Source: Sciurus carolinensis (Eukaryota; Chordata; Mammalia; Rodentia; Sciuridae). From it: a stretch of DNA of 64,000 nucleotides. Positions 34,850 through 46,029 of the stretch are shown piece by piece. A model generated the notes under the pieces. It was not told the origin of the DNA and did not search any database. It saw only the letters and a list, made by a program, of their open reading frames with translations. The translations under genes and the position numbers were made by a program. Within the stretch, counting starts at the first letter, position 1. Every line of letters starts with the position of its first letter. The stretch lies in contig NC_062219.1 of assembly GCF_902686445.1 (NCBI RefSeq), positions 143,884,057-143,948,056 on the forward strand, given 5' to 3'.

Positions 34850-35240
34850 GTCTTATTGCATTCATTCCTCATTTCTGTTGTCACACATCGCCACCCATTT
34901 TGTGGCTTAAAGTCACACAAATGTGCCCTTTCACAGTTCTGGAGACCAGAAGCCAGAATCAGTTTCACCATGATAAAGTCAGGGTGTAGGCAGAACCAGC
35001 TTGGTCCGCATGGGGCCCTGGGCAGAAGCCCCTTCCTCACAACAGCATCTGCCTCCCTCCCCACATCTCCCCCTCTGACTTACGCTCTCCTGCTTCCCTC
35101 TTCTGAGGATCCTTGCAATCACACACTGGATTGGTGGAGGATAATCTTGCCTTCTTAAGAGCCTTAATTTGATCACATCCGCAAAGACCCTTCTGCCCTG
35201 TAAGGTAACAGACATACAGGCGTGGGGAGCAAGTTATATG
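34850..35240 (-). mobile_element. Ancient LTR-like repeat (MLT type), antisense
   Basis: 'ttttgtggcttaaagtcac', 'cagttctggagaccagaag', 'tcagggtgtaggcagaac' and 'tttgatcacatccgcaaaga' with 'tgccctgtaaggtaacaga' follow an ancient MLT-like LTR order. The family is uncertain. The 124-codon frame across it is not a gene. Confidence 0.6.
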
Positions 35241-35716
35241 CATAAGTGAGCGAGTCACTGTGAGCCCCACTGTGATGGATAATTATAATGCACTGATAAA
35301 AACATTGAAAAAGTAGCCTTCCATATTTTGACCATGAACATCAGCTCCAATATATTTTTTTTTTTGTTCCCAACAACAAAATCAAGGCTAGAGCCAAATA
35401 ATACTGTGGTTTATTTTCCTTTCATTTTCAATGTCCTCCACTTGAAACTTGAGATGAATAAAATAAATAAGATACTTGATCATGTGCCATTAAGGATATT
35501 ATTTTCTTTTGAAAGTATTTTTATTATCTGTTGACAAATTACAGAATACCATTAGCATGTCAAGCCCTCAGAGAGGTCACTTGCCAAGGGAATGTAGAAG
35601 TTTGGATAAACCAGAACAAACACACGTAGAATAATATTTATATTGCACTGTAGACTGTTTAGGGGCACACTTTTTCTTCTACAATTTCATTTAAAACAAA
35701 TAGGAGCGTCATGAAG
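35241..35716. other. AT-rich unique sequence
   Basis: No gene or repeat recognised. Confidence 0.35.
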
Positions 35717-35717
35717 C

Positions 35718-35915
35718 ACTTTTTGTGGGGACAGGGGACAGGGACTTGAACTCAGGGGCGCTCTACCACTAAGCCACATCCCCCAGCCCTATTTCGTACT
35801 TCATTTAGAGACAGGGTCTCACTGAGCTGCTTAGTGCCTTGCTAAGTTGCTGAGGCTGGCTTTGAACTCATGATCCTCCTGCCTCAGCCTCCCGAACCCC
35901 TGGTGCCCCTGGCAT
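35718..35915 (-). mobile_element. Composite B1/ID SINE, antisense
   Basis: 'gggacttgaactcagggg', 'ctctaccactaagccacatc', 'gggtctcactgagctgctt' and 'cctcctgcctcagcctccc'. A loose flanking match ('atgaagcacttttt' and 'ataaagcacatttt') may be the duplication. Confidence 0.92.
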
Positions 35916-36802
35916 AAAGCACATTTTAAGTAGGCCTGTAGTGTGGGCCTCCAGCTTTCTGTGGTGTCTCCTTTGCTCTGGGTTTACATCCTTGTGCAGC
36001 AGCTGTGGCTTGTCAGTCAGGACTCACAAGGTACCGAGTTTCAATCAGAGGTGAAAGCAGAAACCAGGGCCAGGAGATGACCTTGACTCCTGACCAAAGG
36101 CTCAACAGAGAGGAGAGGGCTTGACTACTGTTACCCTACGGGGTTATTGTTCCAAAGGTTCCAAAGGGAGACCGTACTATATTTTTAAAACTATATATAT
36201 TCAAGATATTGGATAGTAAGAGCTTGGTGTCGGAAAGACTGGATGTGACTTTAGTTCAGAGTGTTCCTCCCTCTTCTCTTTTCTTCTTGACTAATGATGA
36301 CAACGCCTTTCCTGTAACTCCCCTCCACTTCGCTTATGATCCTTTTGATTTTTTTCTTCTCTTATATTCAGCATATCACCATGGACTTTTTCTGTTCTGC
36401 AGTCTAAATCCCATGACCGACTTCGGCTGCAAGGAGTGTGTTCGTTCAGAAGTGTCCCAGGCCATTCGCCTGGCCCCTCCCACTCTCTGAGAACCTTGGG
36501 GACTCAGGATGCCTGCTGTCTGCCATTAACTCTTAGGTGGTCACCTAAGGCCAGTCTGTTTGGATCTCAGTTTTTCCAATGGAAAAATCTAACGCCCTAG
36601 AGTTGTCTGATAGGACTGTGGTGCCTTTCAAGGTGAATATCATCTCAGGACATTCGGTGGATATGGGAAGTGTGCTGGGTCTTGGTTGGGGATTTCCACA
36701 AGGCTGACCCAGGGATAAGAATGCGAGTGCTATACTCAGGAAATACCAGCAGAGGTTTGGAGAAATAAGAAAGGAGAAGGGAGGCAGTTAAGAGTATATC
36801 GT
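35916..36802. other. Unique sequence, no gene supported
   Basis: The 93-codon frame at 36209-36490 has a Phe/Leu-rich middle but no recognised family. No splice acceptor/donor pair frames it convincingly. Confidence 0.35.
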
Positions 36803-36997
36803 CAGCTGTGTGCTGGGGTGCACACCTGTAATCCCAGTGGCTCTGGAGGCTGAGGCAGGAGGATCACAAGTTCAAGGTCAACCTCAGCAACTTAGTGAGG
36901 CCCTAAGCAAGTTAGCGAGACTGTCTTAAAACAAAAGTAAAAAGGACTCAGTGGCTAAGCACCTCTGGGTTCAATTCCTGCTACAAAAAAAAAAAAG
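36803..36997 (+). mobile_element. Composite B1/ID SINE
   Basis: 'cacacctgtaatcccagtgg', 'ggaggctgaggcaggagga', 'aacctcagcaacttagtg', 'ctctgggttcaattcctg' and a poly(A) tail. Confidence 0.92.
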
Positions 36998-37499
36998 AGT
37001 GTGTTATCAAATCAGTGACCATTGTGCAAGGCACCCCACCAAGTTATGCCAACTCGTGGGCATGGAAACCAGGGTGCTTATCCATGCATTCCCTCCTTAT
37101 TACTAGTTGAGCACCACTTGCTCTGGTGGGCTTTGTTTCTCTCATCATTGTTCTCGCATACCATGATCAGGAAATAAAGGCCTTTATAGAGGCGCAGGTG
37201 TTCTTGGTGAGCTTTCTAAGTATGGAAGTCAGTGCCCTTGGGTTCCAGCGGGATGCCAGCAACATCTGCTACCAAGTGTGGGAGAGGCGTGGGAGAAACG
37301 GAGTGAATGGTCAGTTAGGGAATGAGAAGGCAGTGATGAGGCGCCAGGGTCTTTGAAGCTCACTGTGAGTGCATCAGAGGTTCCGAGTCATGGTTCTGTC
37401 CATGCTACCCCCGTGATGGACATGGATGGGAAAATTAATCTGTAGCTCAACATAGTGCCAGAGCTCACAAAGCTCTTGATCAGAGTGAAAAGGATAATA
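36998..37499. other. Unique sequence
   Basis: No element recognised. The 76-codon frame at 37126-37356 has no motif. Confidence 0.35.
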
Positions 37500-37925
37500 T
37501 GTTAACTTTTTTTGCTGCTGTGACTAAATGATCTGACCAGCACAATTGTAGAGGAGGAAGAGTTTATTTGAGGGCTCATGGTTTCAGAGGTCTCAGTCCA
37601 TAGAAGGCCGGCTCCATTCCTCAGGGTTTGAGGTGAGGCTGAACATCATGGCGCAAGAGCGTGGCAGAGGGAAGCAGCTCACATCAGCAGGAAGCAGAGA
37701 GAGAGAGAGACTCCACTCTCCAGATACAAAATATATACTATACCCCAAAGCCACATTCCAATTCCAATCTCCTCCAGCCACACCCTACCACTTCAATTAA
37801 TCCCATCAGGGATTAATTCATTGATTGGGTTAAGACTCTTACAACCCAATCATTTCTCCTCTGAACCTTCCTACCTTGTCTCACATGTGAGCTTTTGTGG
37901 GACACCTCACATCCAAACCATAACA
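37500..37925 (-). mobile_element. MaLR-type solo LTR, copy 2
   Basis: The longest and best-kept of the three copies. On the minus strand it starts 'tgttatggtttggatgtgag', carries the conserved middle ('gggattaatccctgatggga' type) and a poly(A) signal before its 3' end. No internal viral region or second LTR is adjacent. Confidence 0.82.
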
Positions 37926-38726
37926 GGTGTGCTGTATTATTTATATGGAAATACTCCTTTAAACAGGCAACACAATTTTCTCTTTTTATCCACTCTTCAG
38001 AAATAACATTAAAATGTCAGCGTGCTGTGGCATTTGAACTAACAGGGAGACATTTCCAGTTGCTTGGCATAGAAATCGAGTTTGGCCTAGTGTGTTCCCT
38101 TGTGTGTTTGGGATCTTTTCTTCAGTGCATGGCCAGTGCTGTGTGTAAAATGGACCAATTGGTTCTGTAATCACTCACTGAAAAGATTTGGCATTCGAAG
38201 ATGCTTTTGGAAATATGTGGGGTGGAGGAATGGGGTAATTTGATTCCTCTTCCCTTTCCTGAACTCTTTCTGAGAACCCAGCTTGCCGGCACGTAAGACG
38301 ACAGAAGAACTCAGCAGTCCCTCACTGGAGGGGCAGGAGACAACCAACGAAGGAATTGTAAACTTCAGTCATTTTGCGTTTCAGAACAAGAGAGTGGGAG
38401 GGCTGACTTTTAGATTTCCTTGGAGAGGCGGTGTGTGAACGGCATGTTGAATATTTGAATAAAGAGCCAAGTATAGGTGTAACTCCTTTAGCAGACAATC
38501 TGCTAACAATTGAACCTCCTTGGGTGAATTTTAAATAAGATTTGACTTATCTGCAACTTAGAATGAGAAGGGAATGTATACAAGCATCTTATTTAACCTT
38601 CCCTTGTGACTCAGGAAGAAACCAAGACCTTGAAAATTTCAGAAAGCATTGTGGATTCAAGAATCCTGGTGTCCCACCTGGTGTTCCTTCTGCTGCTGCA
38701 CATTGCTTTATCAATGCTGCTGCTTT
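37926..38726. other. Unique sequence, no gene supported
   Basis: Frames at 37895-38170 and 38542-38871 lack motifs. The second runs through the microsatellite. Confidence 0.35.
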
Positions 38727-38770
<44 letters not shown>

Positions 38771-38774
38771 ACAA
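38727..38774. repeat. Compound (TC)n(AC)n microsatellite
   Basis: About 20 bases of tc pass directly into about 28 bases of ac. Confidence 0.96.
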
Positions 38775-41029
38775 TATTATCAAGTCTCCCTCGGCTATGA
38801 TGCAAGAAGTAAAATGGACATTCTCAGGTCAAATGAGTTCTGGAAGGAAGTGCGCTGTGGTTATTTATTGAACGCTGAGAGCAAAATAATCCATTACCAT
38901 GCAAGAATGGAAGTTGCGGGAGCCTGCCCCTGGTGAGAAAAGAGGATGTTTTCACAGAAACGGTTATTCTAGACCTTGACTCCATTTGACCTCTGTTTTG
39001 AGAAACACCGTAGGCCATTTTGGTTGACCAGGAGAAGGGCGTCGTTCCCGGGGCTCCACCCCGAGCCTCTCAGGTCCTCTTCACCAGATGCACTTCAGTG
39101 TCCTCATTTATGGTCTCTGAACCTCAGTCTCTGGTTTAAGTAACACCTTTTGGCAAGGGTAGGTCTGGTTTAGAAGACGCTCTCAAAAATATATACAATA
39201 TTCAACTTTGGAAATTTAAGGACAACATAATACCACGTGAGTCTGTTGCTAGATCCCTGCCCCCTGGGACCTGGGAAGGGGTCCAGAGTGCCTATTATCT
39301 CTGTCAGCCTCCAGGTTCTGCCGAATGCCCCAGTGCCCGGGGCCGTTTTCCTCCCTGCCCAGGAGTCTGAGCACATCTGCCTGACCCATTCCACGGCAGC
39401 ACCCTTGGTAAGGCCTTGGCCTCTGGGCCTGCCCAGGCCACTGCTCCTTGTCCCAAAGTCTTGAAATCTCAGCCTCACCATGGCTCCCCCATGGGCAAGT
39501 CCTCCTGATTCCCCACAGTCTTTAGATGAGCCCCTAAGTCCTCCGAAAGACATCCACAGTCCCCCAGGAGGAGCCAGTCCTTATTCCTACAATATCTGCC
39601 CTTGCGATGACCTTGCGATGCCCTCAGGGTCACCCCCACACCAGTCACCCACGCCATCTGCCAAGCAGAGTGGGTCTCTCCTGCCTCCAGTGAAAAGACC
39701 AGGGGTTGCTCCCAGCCCTGATTAGTTCATAAGATGCTCACAACAATTGCTGCCTTAAAAACCCTTTCTCTAGAAGGTGGAAGCCCCTGACCACGGCCTG
39801 CCCCCCTCAAGCCCAGCCATGGAGCACAGTGTCCCTGGCGGACCAGGGACTGTGTTAGCCAGAGACCAGTGGATTTGCCTTTCACCAGGTGGAGGAGGAA
39901 AGAGACTGAGCCTTGCTCTCTGTTTGATCCTTTCTCCCTCTGGAGTGACTCCCTCTAAGCATCTGTGTAATCACTGAGCGTGTCTCTGAATCCATTAACG
40001 TCGCAGAACTTGCAGAACGTGGCTGTGCTGGTCACTGAATTGGGTGTGCAAATGAGCCTGCAGACCTGGCCTTCAGCTGTTCATAGTGCAGACTGGCTGC
40101 GAGAGAGATCAGGGAGGCTGGACTAGGGCAGTGGTCTTCCAAGGGCAACCCTCCTGCCTGCCCCCCACAGTGGTGAGACACGGGGCCTGGACACCCTGCA
40201 TGTGCTGTTTCTCTGTAACTTGGCAGCATCGTGAGCCTGTGTGGCTATTGTCATTCAGGGAAACACTTCCTGTTTCTGTGCATGGAGGGTCTCCAAGGCA
40301 GTGAATTTGCCTTTAAAACAAATGACCCTCTCCCCAAAGAAAAAGTACACAGTGAATTTTTCAGCATGTTCTGGAAAGTCTTCAAAACATTCTGATTCCT
40401 TCTAAAATGAATCGAATGATGAATGTTCTCTCACCCTTTGGTGGTCAGATACTTGCTAAGTAAGCAGCTGATTTAAAACGGCGTTCAGAGGGTCTGCTTC
40501 TCGGTCAGTTGATGGCTCTTGGAATTGTTGTTTTGGTTTGCAGAGGGATGAAATCACTTTCACGGTTGGCGTGACTTAGGGGACACAGGTAGAGAGTTCT
40601 CTTCACAGCGGACAGAAATGTTGCGTCTACTGATGGTAAAGTTGATGCCTAGTCAGGAGATCCTGGTAAGTCATGGAGAGCTGCTCTGTGTCGTGGAAAA
40701 GGGAGGTGGCCTCGGTCCTCGGCGTCACCTAGAAAATGCTGCTTACTCTAATAGTTGCAGAAAAAAAAAAAAAAAAAAAAGAAAGCCATACATCATCTGT
40801 GCATGTGACAGTTGAAAAATGCTAAATGATTTATTGTTTGGTCACTTTCATCCATTTTGTCCCTGTACCTCTGTCCTCTCGGTGGCCTCAAAGTACGAGA
40901 ATGAGAAGGAGTCCTTATCTCCCACCTGGGTCCCTCCCAGCCCTGGGCCTCGGGGCAGCAGGGTCCAGCCGTCAGCCACACTCTGTGAAGGGCGATGGCC
41001 TGCCCCCGGGAGCGGGCTCCGTCGTTCCC
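38775..41029. other. Unique, GC-richer sequence, no gene supported
   Basis: About 2.2 kb without a recognised repeat except a 20-A run at 40761-40780. The plus frame 39480-39725 is Pro/Ser-rich and the minus frame 39170-39553 is Gly/Arg-rich. Both reflect base composition. A donor-like CCTG|GTAAGT lies at 40666 with no partner. Confidence 0.4.
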
Positions 41030-41250
41030 GCCACCTCTCTGCCTCTGCTCATGCAGTTCCCCAGGCCTGGAATGTGTTTCCGTCTTCTGATCCTCCGCGC
41101 ATGCGCGTCCAGGTGTGGCCTTCCCCAGCATCCTGTGCCCTCGCCTCGCTGTTACTCTGGTGTCTGCCATACCCTCTGCTCCTCCCGGGAGTGTGCTCAA
41201 TAGCAGAGTGCAGGATGTCCTGACTTCTGGTGCCCAGTAAACGTTAGATC
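41030..41250 (+). mobile_element. L2 LINE 3' fragment
   Basis: 'gttccccaggcctggaatgt' near 41057, 'ctgtgccctcgcctcgctg' and 'agagtgcaggatgtcctgac' near the end follow the sense L2 3' UTR loosely. Overlapping frames of 125-158 codons here occur on both strands and are not genes. Confidence 0.5.
41096..41107. promoter_or_regulatory. Perfect NRF1-type palindrome
   Basis: A 12-base perfect palindrome, cgcgcatgcgcg, containing the NRF1 consensus GCGCATGCGC. It lies in a locally CpG-richer stretch, but there is no other promoter sign. Confidence 0.55.
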
Positions 41251-41365
41251 GGATACACAGGAGAGTCACGAGTTAAAATTGCAGTGGGTTTGGATTCTCA
41301 TTTTTAAGCCACAAACAGAATGATTTTCAAATTTGTGGCAAAGAAGGAAAGATAAAGTGGGCGGG

Positions 41366-41570
41366 TTTTTTTTTGTTTGTTTCATTTTGTTTGGTTTGGT
41401 ACCAGGGATTGAACTCAGGGGCACTTAACCACTGAGCCACATCCTAGCCCTGTCTATATTTTATTTAGAGACAGGGTCTCACTGAGTTGCTTAGGGCCTT
41501 GCTAAGTTGCTGAGGCTGGTTTTGAACTCATGATCCTCCTGCCTCAGCCTCCCAAGCCACCATGCGCACT
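41366..41570 (-). mobile_element. Composite B1/ID SINE, antisense
   Basis: 'gtaccagggattgaactcag', 'ttaaccactgagccacatcc', 'gggtctcactgagttgctt' and 'cctcctgcctcagcctccc'. Confidence 0.93.
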
Positions 41571-42424
41571 GTGAAAGTGATTTCATCCCTCTGAGGTGAG
41601 GTGGGCAGTTTTTCAAAAAAGCAATTATGTCTGTGAAAACTATTTAGATGGTCTCTAATACACACACACACAAACTTATATCTATGTTGTTGAGACTCTC
41701 ATCTCCTGAGTCTTATACAAATTCTTTTCATTTGATCTTAGAGTCATGGTACAGAACAGAAACAAAGCACTCCAGAAGGTAGAGAGCCTTGCCCATCTTT
41801 ATGTAGTTTTATAAAAATCTTTCCTTTGTCCTATTTTCATTTTTCAGAAATTCCCAAGTAGGACCGAACCTGTCTACACCATTCCTTTAAAATTAAATGT
41901 GTGCCTCAGTATTCATAGCTCCACCTTCTCTTCCTCCCATTTTTGAGCTGTGTGCAGGTGATACTAATGTCTGGGATGGGTTCCATTCCACTTGACATAA
42001 ACCTGGCCAGCTTCCTTCAGGTTCACTGGCGGGAATTTTTGCACGACAGGATTTGGAATCTGAAGTCCTGGGCCTTGCAGCCTGTGATGGGCAGCTCCTC
42101 CCCACAGCCTTGCTTTTTATCTGTTCTGACACATCAGCACTACAGTTTAGGAAATGGTGCTTACCTTGTCCTTTGCAATAGCTTTGGAGTTGCCAAGACT
42201 TTAGGATTTTTTTCAAAGCAGATTTCATAAATAGAATAGCATAAATACTACTGAGAAAAGAAAACCAAAAAGGCTTAAAAACTATTCCCCCTTGCAAAGC
42301 AAATAATAAATTGTCTAGTCAGATCTCTGATTATCATTCTGTGCCTTGGTGTTGTGTGTCTTGGTTCCAACTATGAGCGGGAAGTCTTAGAACTGAAAGA
42401 AATAGACTGTATTTTCCTTATTTC
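41571..42424. other. Unique sequence
   Basis: Contains a short ac repeat near 41660. The 134-codon minus frame (41893-42297) and its plus-strand shadow have no motif. Confidence 0.35.
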
Positions 42425-42645
42425 TCCTGTTAGAATGTGAGCAGTCTGAATAAACCCGGTGTTGGAAAGATTTCTCTCATTAGGTAGGGAGAATTCCACA
42501 GAGCACACCCAAAGATAGGCACTTTCTTCAGGGATTGTGCAAGTGTCTAGACCATGTTGCTGTGGTCAGGAGGGTAGGAGTTCCCATGTTCAGAATCTTA
42601 CCACAGGGTCCCTTTCTGTCCTGTGTTCATTTCTCTCTCTCACTC
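42425..42645 (+). repeat. Direct repeat, left copy, unidentified
   Basis: Shares with 43565-43740 the ordered blocks 'tgtctagacc', 'gttgctgt', 'gttcagaatcttacc' and 'gtgttcatttctc', plus weaker upstream similarity ('aagatttctctcattaggt' here). Both copies run in the same direction about 1.1 kb apart. Confidence 0.65.
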
Positions 42646-43564
42646 ATGCATCCTGTGACCAGATAACTGATAGAACCAGAAAATCCCTGAACTTGCAGGG
42701 AGGACAACTTCAAGGTACCAAACATAGTCCAATGGGAGGCTTATAGTAGACAGCTTAACCATGTGCCTCAACTTATCTTGACATATAATTTTACATATAT
42801 TTTCAGCCTTTGGAACTTTATTCCCAGAGTCCAGATCAGGTCAAAATGAGCTGGCAGTTACTTGAGCCCCATCAAACTGTTGGCATCCCCTGGGCTTGGT
42901 CCAAGCTTCTCCTCCACCCAGCTGATTGCTGTTAGACATTCCTCTGTTTTGCCTTGTCTCTCTTCCCAAGTCTCAGTAAGCCTCTTTTCTTAATGATCTT
43001 TGAGAGGAGATTAAATATTTGCCTACTGACTTAAAATTCCAGAACTGGAACCGAGTTAAATTGTAGAGCCACATTTCATCTAAATGACAGTTCCCAGCAT
43101 CCCTGTTCTTAAGACTTTGCTTCCCACGACTTCCCCAGGTACACTGGTCCCTCTTGCTGTACACGGCTCTTTGTAACACCCCATAAACCCAAGTACTTCT
43201 CCCCCTGGAACAACCCAGTTTCCAGAACCCAAAGCTACTGCTTAACTCCACAATTGGTCCCTCCTCTGTGGCATGCATGATGACTTTTCTACTCCCTGTC
43301 TCTTTTTTTTACCCATTATAAGAATTAAACTATGTAAAACTCCCCCCCCCAGGCTTGCTCTCGAGAGTCGGTGTCCTTCCATAATGTCACTCATCTTGAA
43401 ATGAGCTAACCTGAGGTACAAATTCCAGTTTGTTCTCGTTTGGATGTGAGGTGTCTATCAGTTTTATAACCTCTCTCCAGTTTCTGACCCTCAAAACATG
43501 TTCTTCCTTCCTGGCCACATGAATGAGAGGTATATTCAAAATAACTTTATAATTGGGGATGTTA
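42646..43564. other. Segment between direct repeats, LTR-like in part
   Basis: Non-coding. About 43310-43440 carries an 'aattaaac' signal-like stretch, a C-run, and a 'gcttgctctcgagagtcggt' segment, reminiscent of the end of a retroviral LTR. I cannot assign a family. Confidence 0.35.
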
Positions 43565-43740
43565 CGCTCAGTGTAAATGAGAGGGTTTTAAAATTTCTTA
43601 TCATTAAGTCTAAGACCCCTAAAGATATGAAGACAAATTTATGTATGGTGCAGATGTCTAGACCTCGTTGCTGTCTCAAGAGGTTAGTTTTCTGGTTCAG
43701 AATCTTACCCTGTCTGTCCCGTGTTCATTTCTCTTGCACA
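43565..43740 (+). repeat. Direct repeat, right copy, unidentified
   Basis: Right-hand partner of 42425-42645. It ends abruptly where an ID element starts. Confidence 0.65.
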
Positions 43741-44196
43741 AGGCTAAGGATGTGACTTAGCATGTATGGGACCTGTGTTTTAATTAGCTTTTTGGCTGCT
43801 GTGACTAGAGAGGGAAAGATTTATTTGAGGGCTCACGGTTTCAGAGGTCTCAGTCCATAGAAGGCTGACTCCATTTCTCAGGGCTCAAGGTGAGGCTGAA
43901 TATCATGGCGGAAGAGTGGGGCAGAGGGAAGCAGCTGGCATCAGCAGGAAGCAGAGAGAGAGAGAGACTCCACTCTCCAAATCAAAATATATACCTCATA
44001 ACCATGCCTGTTCCCACCTCCTCCAGCCACTTTAATTAATCCCATCCATTAGGGATTAATTCACTGATTGGGTCAAGACTCTTACAACCCAGTCATTTCT
44101 TCTCTGAACCTTACTGCATTGTCTCACATGTGAGCTTTTGGGGGACACCTCACATCCAAACCATAACATCCTGGGTTCCATCCCAGCACTGAAAGC
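43741..44196 (+). mobile_element. ID SINE interrupted by an LTR
   Basis: The head (43741-43775, 'aggctaaggatgtgactta') and the tail (from 44169, 'tcctgggttccatcccagca') join into one ID element once the LTR at 43776-44168 is left out. The ID is itself shortened in its middle. Confidence 0.75.
43776..44168 (-). mobile_element. MaLR-type solo LTR, copy 3, inside an ID SINE
   Basis: Begins TG and ends CA on the plus strand, as an LTR should, and is flanked by the 5-base near-duplication 'acctg' (43771-43775) and 'tcctg' (44169-44173), the size expected for this group. Sequence runs colinear with copies 1 and 2. Confidence 0.83.
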
Positions 44197-44454
44197 AAGA
44201 ATAAAAACAAAAACTAAAACAAAAAAAAATAAATAAAACCTTGCCTAAGATTTCTAGTTCATTGGGGATTTTTGTCTATGTGTCTCCTATGTGACATTCT
44301 GAATTTGCAGACTCAAATAAATACAAGTTAATTTAGTGCTTGCTGTAAAGAACTGTGTTAAGCACTGAAAATTCAGAAAGAAAGCCTAATTTCTTCTCTC
44401 TCTCAAAAAAAATATGAATAAGTGCAGAAGAAAAGTATGTCACCAATTCCCTGC
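44197..44454. other. Unique sequence
   Basis: A-rich DNA following the ID tail. No gene seen. Confidence 0.3.
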
Positions 44455-44780
44455 AGTTTGAGTATCCCCAATCCAAAAATCTGAAATCGGAGAGATTCTG
44501 AAAGCCAAAACGTTTTAAACACCAACACGATGCCACAAGTAGAAAATTCTACATCATGAATCTTTGTTTCATGCACAAAATTATTTACAATATTGTATGA
44601 AATCACCTGCAGGCTCTGAGTATCAGATATATAGGAAACATAAATGAACTTCATGTTTAGTCTTGGGTCTCAAGCCCAAGATTTCTTATTATATTTATGC
44701 AAATATTCCCAAATTCAAAGATATCCAAAACCTGAAACATTTCTGGTCCCCAGCAGTGCAGAAAAGGGTACTCAATGTGA
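44455..44780. mobile_element. MER8/Tigger3-like DNA element
   Basis: The ends are inverted relative to each other ('gagtatccccaatccaaaaa' at the left, 'agggtactc' at the right). The middle has 'ttcatgcacaaaattattta' and 'gcaaatattcccaaattc', the order of a small Tigger-derived element. Family name from memory. Confidence 0.7.
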
Positions 44781-45049
44781 AATACAGTGCTGAATAAAGT
44801 CAGTGCTAAATAAAGTCAAAATCTGTTAGGAATTTCTCTGATACAAAGAGGAGGTAGCATTTGACCTAACTTCCTCCCCTTAAGCCCCACCTCTTAAAGA
44901 CCACACCAATCAAAATTCTGATAAGACTACCTCAGAGTGCTCAATTTATAAGTCATTTTTCTTATTTTATAAACTGTCACTTATGCATTTTCCACAATAA
45001 AAATGTGCTATATTCACAATTAGAAATATGCATGATAAATATTTGTGTA

Positions 45050-45050
<1 letters not shown>
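44781..45050. other. AT-rich unique sequence
   Basis: Nothing recognised. Confidence 0.3.

Positions 45051-45089
<39 letters not shown>
45051..45089. repeat. (TG)n microsatellite
   Basis: About 38 bases of tg. Confidence 0.96.
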
Positions 45090-45092
<3 letters not shown>

Positions 45093-46029
45093 GATTTTTA
45101 AAAGGAATGTAATTGGGAACATTATGGTCATACCCATAATCTATTGTGTCTAGGTTAAGAAAGATCTGTAATACTAAGGATTTTAATCTTGTATGGGTGA
45201 ATGAGAGGTCAGAAAGTCCTTTTTACAGCAGAGTTACGTTATCAACTGAAACACTTGGAGAACGATTTAGAACAGGATTTGATTCAGCTCCAAAACATGT
45301 TACATCAACACATGCAACAAGTGGAGCTGAAAAATAGCCCTGTGGACTGGAATGTTAATGGGGTCAGAGCTGAGCTTAGAAAGATTTGTAATATTTATAT
45401 GGAGGGAAGAGCAGGGGAGAGGAGTTTTCAGCTGAAGCACAGTGTGAGCAAAAGCACTATTACAAGGACCAAAGCTTCTGTTTGGAAATAATGAGACCTG
45501 CAGATATAGAGGGTAAACCAGGGAAGGGTAAGGCAGCGTCTGGGTCCAGCAGGAAGGTTTTGATTCTGTCAGCCGGTGGAGAGTCTGAAGCTGGAGAATG
45601 ACGGGGTAAAAGTAGCTCATCCTGCAGCAGCGTGGAGGGAGATGAGGGGGCCAGGTGCTCCCACCTTCCACGCGGGGCGCTGACAGCAGAAGCAGCGGAG
45701 GTACCCATGTTACCATGTAAAGCTCCTTAGAAGGGGGGAAGACTGGCTGGAGGCTGAGGGAGAGAAAAGAGAGTTAACCGGGCTTCCACTGTAGAACAGA
45801 GTTGTAAAGTCCCAAAGAGAACTGTAAGGTGCCGTAGAACCCACTCACATGCACAGGCATGGCACTCACATGCCTTGCCTGGGTGCCACCATGAGAGTTC
45901 GAATATTGTGCATTTCTCCAGGAATCATGCTAGCCACTCACACTCACCTGATGGACCCTCCCGGGCCCCTGGTGCATATTGATAACAGGATCTGTCAGCC
46001 TGCAGCCATGGGAAGGAGCAAGCCTAGCC
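45090..46029. other. Unique sequence, weak coding-like patch
   Basis: The 96-codon plus frame 45201-45491 includes a short stretch that looks like an amphipathic coiled coil (45240-45335, LKHLENDLEQDLIQLQ), just after an acceptor-like 'ccttttta-cag' ending at 45228. There is no matching donor and no family I recognise, so it is not called as an exon. Confidence 0.3.

Noticed and set aside
39480..39725. Pro/Ser-rich 81-codon frame starting with ATG
   Set aside because: The composition follows local C-richness, there is no homologue I recognise, and a Gly/Arg-rich frame overlaps on the other strand.
40620..40780. Exon or processed gene copy before the 20-A run at 40761
   Set aside because: A donor-like CCTG|GTAAGT at 40666 and the A-run suggested it, but no family match, acceptor or target-site duplication was found.
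40793..41269. Opposing 134- and 158-codon frames
   Set aside because: Frames open on both strands over the same GC-richer, L2-like DNA. No motif.
42646..43564. Full endogenous retrovirus between the direct repeats
   Set aside because: No gag, pol or env-like frame is visible, and only about 0.9 kb separates the repeats. An LTR-like end is suggestive at most.
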